Origin: Lentisphaerota bacterium | GTDB taxonomy: Bacteria > Verrucomicrobiota > Lentisphaeria > Victivallales > Victivallaceae | Length of the DNA stretch: 42,699 nucleotides | Direction of reading: 5' to 3' | NCBI GenBank assembly: GCA_015061865.1 | Contig: SUVU01000004.1 | Location: forward strand, 1 to 42,699 | Shown: positions 36,790 through 42,699 of the stretch, piece after piece | How the letters are laid out: each line of letters begins with the position of its first letter | Numbering within the stretch: the first letter of the stretch is position 1 | Position numbers and translations under genes: made by a program | The notes under the pieces: model-generated | Seen by the model: the letters and a program-made list of their open reading frames with translations, nothing else | What the model was told of the DNA's origin: nothing | The model's database searches: none

Positions 36790-38288
36790 TCCAAGTTGCG
36801 ATCGCAGCGGATCTGCATTTGGCAGACCGCAGTAATTCGGTAAAAGAGCAGGTTTGGCAGTGGGCATTGGCGGAGTGCCGCCGCCGGAACGTCGGACTTT
36901 TCGTTGGGGCAGGGGACTTGACCGGGGTCGGTACGGCGGCTTCGGCACAGAAAATCATGACGTCACTGCAAAGCAATAATATTCCTTTTATGCTCACTCC
37001 CGGCAATGCCGAGTTGCGTACTCCGGCAGATAAAGCGGCAACGCTGAAATTGATGCAGACGGAAGTGCTGAATGATACGGTGGTGCTGTTTGATTCCTCC
37101 TGCGGCAGATTGAGCGATGCGGCATCGCAGCTGCTGGCTGAAGTTGCCGCCGGGGAGAAACGCAATTTGCTGGCGGTAACGCATTGTCCTGCCGAGGCGT
37201 GGGAACCGCACGATCAGGAAATGCTGCAGCGGGCAATGGCATGTGGAGCAATAGCCAAACTGGTTTACGGCCATAAACATTTTGACCGGCAGAGTGAAAA
37301 ATTTGATGCCATCCGGGGCTTGGATCCGGATAAAGCCATCGGCGGAGCGCCGGCACTGGCGATCTATCGCCGGGAAAACGGAGTATGGGAGCGTGAAGAC
37401 GTGATTTGTCCGGCGGCGGATATGGCGGCATGGCAGGAGGATTTGCGCCGGGAATTTTTCGCCGGTATCGGTATTTGCGGGATGAAAACTCCGGTCGAGT
37501 ACCTGAATTATGCCGCTGCCAATAAAATTGCGGCATTTGAGTTGCGTTATAATCCGGAATTATTTGATGTGCCGGAGTTTTTGCCGGCTCTGGAAGCGTG
37601 GCGCAACGCCGGGGGCAAATATTTGTCCATGCACCTGACTGATTTGAAATTTGAAAACGGTCAGTTTACCGGCGGGGAAAAACTTGATGATGCGGTCGCC
37701 AGAGCGCTGCGATATCACTGCAACGGGGTGACGATGCATGTGCCGCGGGGATTTCAGGATGAACTGGCTGATCCGGAAATTTATGCTCTGGCGGTGAAAA
37801 CTTTTGTCCGGCACCTTAAACCGTTATGGGAAAACGGCATTCAAATCGGAATCGAAAATCTGCACACGGTGCAGAGTGAACGGGAAAATAAACGGTATAA
37901 ATTCGGCTGCACCGTGCCGGAATGTCTGAATTTTATTTCCGCATTGCGGGCCGCTGCTCCGGCAGCTGCCCGGATCGGGTTGCACATGGATATCGGTCAC
38001 GCCCGCAATAATGCCCCGTTCTGCCATCAGGATATGCTCAGTGAATGGTACGCCGCTGCCGGCAGTGAAATCGTTGCCATGCACATCCATCAGGTCTCCC
38101 GGAGTCCGGAAAACGGGTTGAAAAACCATACCGGTTTCACTTCGCTTTACGGGGCGATGATTTCGCTTGCCGGACTGGGGATGGCGTGGAAATGCGGTCA
38201 GATCGGCAGAGTGCCGATGTTTCTGGAATTGCGGACTCCCGCACCGGAGTGCTATGAAACACTCCGGCGCAGTTTGAATCTGGATTAA
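36786..38288 (+). CDS. Fusion of calcineurin-like metallophosphoesterase (N-term) and xylose-isomerase/AP-endonuclease-2-like TIM barrel (C-term)
   Basis: 500 aa; N-term ADLHLAD, GAGDLTG, TPGNAE, VTHCP, YGHKHFD; C-term IGIENLHT, IGLHMDIGHARNN, IVAMHIHQVS, FLELRTP. ATGA overlap with the MBL gene. Confidence 0.75.
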   Translation: MIQVAIAADLHLADRSNSVKEQVWQWALAECRRRNVGLFVGAGDLTGVGTAASAQKIMTSLQSNNIPFMLTPGNAELRTPADKAATLKLMQTEVLNDTVVLFDSSCGRLSDAASQLLAEVAAGEKRNLLAVTHCPAEAWEPHDQEMLQRAMACGAIAKLVYGHKHFDRQSEKFDAIRGLDPDKAIGGAPALAIYRRENGVWEREDVICPAADMAAWQEDLRREFFAGIGICGMKTPVEYLNYAAANKIAAFELRYNPELFDVPEFLPALEAWRNAGGKYLSMHLTDLKFENGQFTGGEKLDDAVARALRYHCNGVTMHVPRGFQDELADPEIYALAVKTFVRHLKPLWENGIQIGIENLHTVQSERENKRYKFGCTVPECLNFISALRAAAPAAARIGLHMDIGHARNNAPFCHQDMLSEWYAAAGSEIVAMHIHQVSRSPENGLKNHTGFTSLYGAMISLAGLGMAWKCGQIGRVPMFLELRTPAPECYETLRRSLNLD

Positions 38289-39715
38289 TTTTTCCAGAAT
38301 TCGCCATCCAATGCGGCACGATCGGCATTGATCCGTGCCATTGCGGCGGTGTCCGGGGTATATTTGCGTGAATCCAGCGCCACCGGCGTATCACCGGTGA
38401 TATGGCCGGGGCGGTTGATAAACTTCACAAACTCATAGTCTGCCGGCGCTTTCGAAAGCGTTTTCAGCATTTCACTGCTTTCTGCTTTGCAAATCTCATC
38501 GTGGCGCGGATAATAATATTTGCGCAGGAAGTGGTAATAATTTACCAGAGTCAAATTGCCGCCGGCAGTGCGGGGAAATTCGCTTGGAAAATGTTTTACC
38601 GCAATGCTCATGCCGTCAAGGATCGCATTTTGCAGTTGTTTGAGTTCGTTGCGCTCCGCCCAGACGATCGAGGAGTTGATATTCAGCATCGACCCCTGAT
38701 GGATGTCGCTGTTGCCCACCACCGGGATCGACCGTTTTTCAGCGATACACTGCTCATGATAACGGGCGACATTAAGTTCATTGTCTTCACGATGACTGTC
38801 ATCGCCCATTTCACCGAAAATTTCCAGTGCATCGTACAGGCGGTGTTCAAAAATGTAATCCCGGATACATTCCGGCAGAAATCTCCGGTCAAACGGCCGC
38901 CAGAACGGGTGACAGTAGACCATCAAACCGCCGGCTTCACGGATTTTGTCATAAGCAATGTGCCAGTTTGCCGCCAGGTGACGCAGCCAATAGTCGGCGT
39001 ATTGCGGAACTTTTTTCAGATAACTGTTCAACAGTTTCACATATTCAGGATCGTCCGGATGCATTTGATCTGAAACCGGACGGTCGCCGCCGAAATTCAA
39101 TACATGGATCGTATGCAAATCCTGCAAATGCACCTCTTCGGAGGAATACGCCCGGAAATTGCCGCCGCACTGATTTACGAAGTTCGCCGCAATCAAAGAC
39201 GGAGTATGCTGTTTATGGTCGGAAATACTGATAAAATCCAACCCCGAAGCACACAATAACGCCGCAAAATATTCCGGAGAAAGTTTGGCACGCTCCCGGC
39301 AGCATCCGGAATATCCGCTGTGCAGATGCAGGTCGCACCGGTACGGGCGCAGTTTCAGCCACGCCTCTGGAATTGAGAATATGGAAAATGTCAGCAGGGT
39401 GTGTTCCCCGCACCGCAGATGAAGCGTATGTTCACCGGTGCTGCGGAATAAATATTTGAAACGCAAAACACCGTCGCTGCCAAGTTTCGCCGGAATCGGT
39501 TCAAACATCGGGCGATCCTCGATTTTAAAACCGTTGAAGCAGGTGTACCCCGGCAGGATCCCATCTGAAAACAGCCCGTCGGCACAAACACCATCGACGG
39601 TGATTTCGCCATTGACCGTACGCAGATCAGTGTGGGGATATTTGCCGGAAACGGCGATTTCAGTGACGGTATCAGCGGCGACGATACGGGGCGTGATCGT
39701 GTATAACTGTTCCAT
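38285..39715 (-). CDS. PHP-domain metal-dependent phosphoesterase with N-terminal beta-rich domain
   Basis: 476 aa; CDLHLHSGYSG, ISISDHKQH, VYCHPFW, VVGNSDIHQGS; about 130-aa N-terminal extension. Confidence 0.85.
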   Translation of the reverse strand: MEQLYTITPRIVAADTVTEIAVSGKYPHTDLRTVNGEITVDGVCADGLFSDGILPGYTCFNGFKIEDRPMFEPIPAKLGSDGVLRFKYLFRSTGEHTLHLRCGEHTLLTFSIFSIPEAWLKLRPYRCDLHLHSGYSGCCRERAKLSPEYFAALLCASGLDFISISDHKQHTPSLIAANFVNQCGGNFRAYSSEEVHLQDLHTIHVLNFGGDRPVSDQMHPDDPEYVKLLNSYLKKVPQYADYWLRHLAANWHIAYDKIREAGGLMVYCHPFWRPFDRRFLPECIRDYIFEHRLYDALEIFGEMGDDSHREDNELNVARYHEQCIAEKRSIPVVGNSDIHQGSMLNINSSIVWAERNELKQLQNAILDGMSIAVKHFPSEFPRTAGGNLTLVNYYHFLRKYYYPRHDEICKAESSEMLKTLSKAPADYEFVKFINRPGHITGDTPVALDSRKYTPDTAAMARINADRAALDGEFWKN

Positions 39716-39733
39716 AAACAGAAGCTCCTTTGC

Positions 39734-39767
39734 AAAAATACCCTCCGGGAGATTGCTCCCGGAGGGT
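39734..39767 (-). terminator. Rho-independent terminator downstream of the acyl-CoA synthetase fusion gene
   Basis: Minus strand ACCCTCCGGGAG-CAAT-CTCCCGGAGGGT then ATTTTT; 12-bp perfect stem. Confidence 0.9.
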
Positions 39768-39773
39768 GATCGT

Positions 39774-42089
39774 TTAACGGTTGCGTAACTCCGTGCGGCG
39801 GATTTTGCCGCTGGAAGTTTTGGGCAGGCTGTCGATGAATTCGATCAAGCGGGGATATTTGTACGGAGCTGTGTGGGCTTTGACGTAATCCTGAATTTCT
39901 TTTTTCAATTCATCGCTCGGTGTCGTGCCTTTGGTCAGCATGATCCACGCTTTAATGACCTGACCGCGCACCGGGTCAGGTGCGCCGGTGACGGCACACT
40001 CCAGCACATACGGCAGTTCCATGATCACGCTCTCCACCTCAAACGGTCCGATCCGGTAGCCGGAAGTTTTGATGACATCATCGCTTCTGCCGACGTACCA
40101 GTAGTAACCGTTTTCATCGCACCATGCCACGTCGCCGGTATGGTAATAGCCGTCGTGCCATGCTTCGGCGGTGCGTTCCGGATCATTGTTGTAACAGCGG
40201 AACAAACCGGGGATCTCTCCGGCATGGTCGGCACGGATACAGATTTCACCGGTCTGACCGGCGGGAACGGGGTTGCAATCGGCATCCAGCAGCACGATCG
40301 GGTACTGCGGACTGGGGCGTCCCATGGAACCCGGCTGCGGCGTGGTGCCGACCAGATTGCCCAGCGACATGGTGGTTTCAGTCTGACCGAAAGCCTCCAT
40401 GATCTTCAAGCCGGTGACATTATAGAATTGCTGAAACACTTCCGGATTCAGCGCTTCACCGGCGGTGGCGGCGTATTTGAGCGAGGAGAAGTCATATTTG
40501 CTCAAATCTTCTTTGATAAAGAAGCGGTACATCGTCGGCGGCGCACAGAACGTGGAAATTTTGTGCTTGGCAAACAACGGCAGGATCTCATCGGCATGGA
40601 AGCGGTCAAAGTCAAAGACCAGCACCGAGGCTTCGCAGAGCCACTGACCGTAGTGTTTGCCCCACGCCGATTTGCCCCATCCGGTATCGCTGATGGTGAA
40701 ATGCAGTTCACCCGGCTGGACATTGAGCCACCAGCGGGCGGTCAGGATATGACCCAGCGGATACGCATGGTCATGCAGCACCATTTTGGGATAACCGGAG
40801 GTGCCGCTGCTGAAAAACATCAACAGCGGATCGGAAACTTTGTGATCCGCCGGACGGGGGAATTCTTTGCTGAACCGGGAGATAGAACCGTCGAAATCCA
40901 GCCAGTTTTCCCGGGTGCCTTTGACGATGACTTTTAGTTCCACCGACGGTGAATTTTTTGCCGCCTCATCCACGGCATCAGGCACATGGTCATCGGAGGT
41001 CGCAACGACCATTTTGACCTGAGCGCTGTTGAGACGGTATTCGATATCTTTGGCAAGCAGCTGATTCGGCGCCGGGATCGCCACGGCACCGATGCGGTGC
41101 AGGGCGTTGATGACGTACCAATACTGATGATGCCGTTTGAGGATCAACAGGACTTTATCGCCTTTTTTGATGCCGATCGAAGTGAAATAGTTTGCCGCCT
41201 GACAGGAGAGTTCGGAGATTTCTTTGAACGTGAAATCCCGCACTTCGCTCTGATCGGATGAGATGTAGCGCATCGCCCGGGCGTTGGGGGTTTTCGCCGC
41301 CAATTCATCCAATACATCATAGGCAAAGTTGAAGTTTTCCGGAATGTTGAACTTCACCGCTTTGAGCAAGCCGTTCTCGTCCAGAGTTTCGTCCATAAAA
41401 CGGTGATAGAGCAAATCGCTTTTGTCCAGCGGGGCATCCGCCGGTTCGGTGACTGCCGCTTCGGGGAGCGCATCATCGTGGGACTTCATCACGACCGCCA
41501 GAAAGAGGCAGTCTTCGCCGCCGGTGGCGATCATGCCGTGCGGGTGGCGGGAGTCGTAGTAAACACTGTCACCGGCTTCGAGGATCTCGACTTTATCCTC
41601 CAGCTGAACTTTAAGTTTGCCCTGAAGCACATAATCGAACTCCTGACCGGCATGGGTGGACAGATGCACCGGAGTATCATCCCCGGTGAACGGCGCCCGC
41701 ACCACAAACGGTTCCGCCATACGGTTTTTCATCTGTGCCGCCTGATGGAAATACTCGAAATCCGGACGGCGTTCCACTTTTTTGCCGGTGACTTTGCGGG
41801 TGAGCGTGTAGAAGCTCAAGCGCGGCGATTCACCGGTGATCAAAGCGTTGATATCCATGCCGAAACGCTCGGCAGTCTGAAGCAAAAATGAAAATGAACT
41901 GTCAGCTTCACCAGTTTCGTGCCGGAGGTACTCCTCCTCACTAATGTGGTGCAGAATCGCCATTTCACGAATGCTGATACCGAGCGCTTTGCGCGCTTCG
42001 CTAATTCGCTTGCCCGTGAGTTTAAGCTGTTCTGCCACATCATTGCCGCCGAATACATTGGCGGGCACGCTCTCCTGTTTCTCCGACAT
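39774..42089 (-). CDS. Three-domain protein: XRE-type HTH, cupin, and AMP-forming acyl-CoA synthetase
   Basis: 771 aa; HTH (GKRISEARKALGISIREMAILHHISEEEYLRHETGEAD), cupin (STHAGQEFDYVLQGKLKVQLEDKVEILEAGDSVYYDSRHPHG), ANL ligase (MFFSSGTSGYPKMVLHDH, EAFGQTET, YHTGDVAWCDENGYYWYVGRSDDVIKTSGYRIGPFEVE, LPKTSSGKIRR). Confidence 0.9.
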   Translation of the reverse strand: MSEKQESVPANVFGGNDVAEQLKLTGKRISEARKALGISIREMAILHHISEEEYLRHETGEADSSFSFLLQTAERFGMDINALITGESPRLSFYTLTRKVTGKKVERRPDFEYFHQAAQMKNRMAEPFVVRAPFTGDDTPVHLSTHAGQEFDYVLQGKLKVQLEDKVEILEAGDSVYYDSRHPHGMIATGGEDCLFLAVVMKSHDDALPEAAVTEPADAPLDKSDLLYHRFMDETLDENGLLKAVKFNIPENFNFAYDVLDELAAKTPNARAMRYISSDQSEVRDFTFKEISELSCQAANYFTSIGIKKGDKVLLILKRHHQYWYVINALHRIGAVAIPAPNQLLAKDIEYRLNSAQVKMVVATSDDHVPDAVDEAAKNSPSVELKVIVKGTRENWLDFDGSISRFSKEFPRPADHKVSDPLLMFFSSGTSGYPKMVLHDHAYPLGHILTARWWLNVQPGELHFTISDTGWGKSAWGKHYGQWLCEASVLVFDFDRFHADEILPLFAKHKISTFCAPPTMYRFFIKEDLSKYDFSSLKYAATAGEALNPEVFQQFYNVTGLKIMEAFGQTETTMSLGNLVGTTPQPGSMGRPSPQYPIVLLDADCNPVPAGQTGEICIRADHAGEIPGLFRCYNNDPERTAEAWHDGYYHTGDVAWCDENGYYWYVGRSDDVIKTSGYRIGPFEVESVIMELPYVLECAVTGAPDPVRGQVIKAWIMLTKGTTPSDELKKEIQDYVKAHTAPYKYPRLIEFIDSLPKTSSGKIRRTELRNR

Positions 42090-42131
42090 TTTTTCACCTC
42101 ATGTCTTATTTATGTTACGACGATCAGCACC

Positions 42132-42699
42132 TTACTGATTGTCTTGCATCTTTTTATAGCGCAAATATTTTTCCTGCGCCAGTTTTTCACCTTGTGCGAA
42201 AAAGTTTTCTGCATTTTCGGGGAAGGTGCGTTTCAATGCCGCATATCGGGTTTCACCGGCAAGGAATCCGGTATAGGAACTCACCGGCTCTTTGGAATCC
42301 AGCGTAAACGGTTTTTCATTTGCCGGATTGTAGCGGTACAATGTCCAGTAACCGGCTTCGACTGCCCGTTTCATCTCATCCTGCGCACAGCCCATGCCGC
42401 ATTTCAAACCGTGCGACAGGCAGGGAGTGTAGGCGATGATGACCGAGGGACCATCGAAGTTTTCGGCTTCCCGGATCGCTTTCATCAACTGATTGGGGTC
42501 GGCACCCATGGCGACCTGGGCAACATAAACATTGCCGTAGGTCATAAAGATACTGCCGAGGTCTTTTTTGGGGCTGTTTTTGCCGGAACTGGCAAATTGA
42601 GCCACTGCCCCCAGCGGAGTAGCTTTGGAGGATTGACCGCCGGTATTGGAGTAAACTTCAGTATCCACGATCAGGACGTTGATATTTTCGCCGCTGGCA
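42132..42699 (-). CDS. nifJ: Pyruvate:ferredoxin (flavodoxin) oxidoreductase, C-terminal part, truncated by window edge
   Basis: NVLIVDTEVYSNTGGQSSKATPLGAVAQFASSGK...KKDLGSIFMTYGNVYVAQVAMGADPNQ...YTPCLSHGLKCGM; open frame continues to the window end. Confidence 0.93.
   Translation of the reverse strand, partial: ASGENINVLIVDTEVYSNTGGQSSKATPLGAVAQFASSGKNSPKKDLGSIFMTYGNVYVAQVAMGADPNQLMKAIREAENFDGPSVIIAYTPCLSHGLKCGMGCAQDEMKRAVEAGYWTLYRYNPANEKPFTLDSKEPVSSYTGFLAGETRYAALKRTFPENAENFFAQGEKLAQEKYLRYKKMQDNQ

Overview
This 42.7 kb bacterial window is mostly chromosomal and densely coding. Gene content and protein style suggest a Lentisphaerota/Victivallales-like gut bacterium; this is an inference from content, with no marker-gene test. 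It contains: (i) a fused 2-oxoacid dehydrogenase E1 gene plus a Zn-dehydrogenase; (ii) a thioredoxin/ferredoxin pair; (iii) a GH106-like plus giant GH42-like locus divergent from an AraC regulator; (iv) an FNT-family channel, an FtsK translocase, a RodZ-like HTH protein and tRNA-Arg(TCT); (v) a low-GC C5-methyltransferase/restriction-endonuclease islet directly behind tRNA-Arg, bounded on the far side by a near-copy of the tRNA 3' end; (vi) an SDR/type I dehydroquinase-like pair; (vii) housekeeping genes (CPA antiporter, PnuC, M24 peptidase, PlsY, TIGR04073-like, YchF, DksA-like, LspA, Nnr); (viii) a second glycosidase-like block followed by a metallo-beta-lactamase, a phosphoesterase/TIM-barrel fusion and a PHP protein; (ix) an HTH-cupin-acyl-CoA-synthetase fusion next to the 3' end of pyruvate:ferredoxin oxidoreductase. 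The strongest items for follow-up are the tRNA-Arg restriction-modification islet with a G9 tract inside methyltransferase motif I (a phase-variation candidate: +1 or -1 G gives a stop codon within about 12 codons), the three-domain HTH-cupin-AMP-ligase protein, and the glycosidase/MBL/phosphoesterase-TIM/PHP block. All homology calls are from reading motifs; no database search was run.
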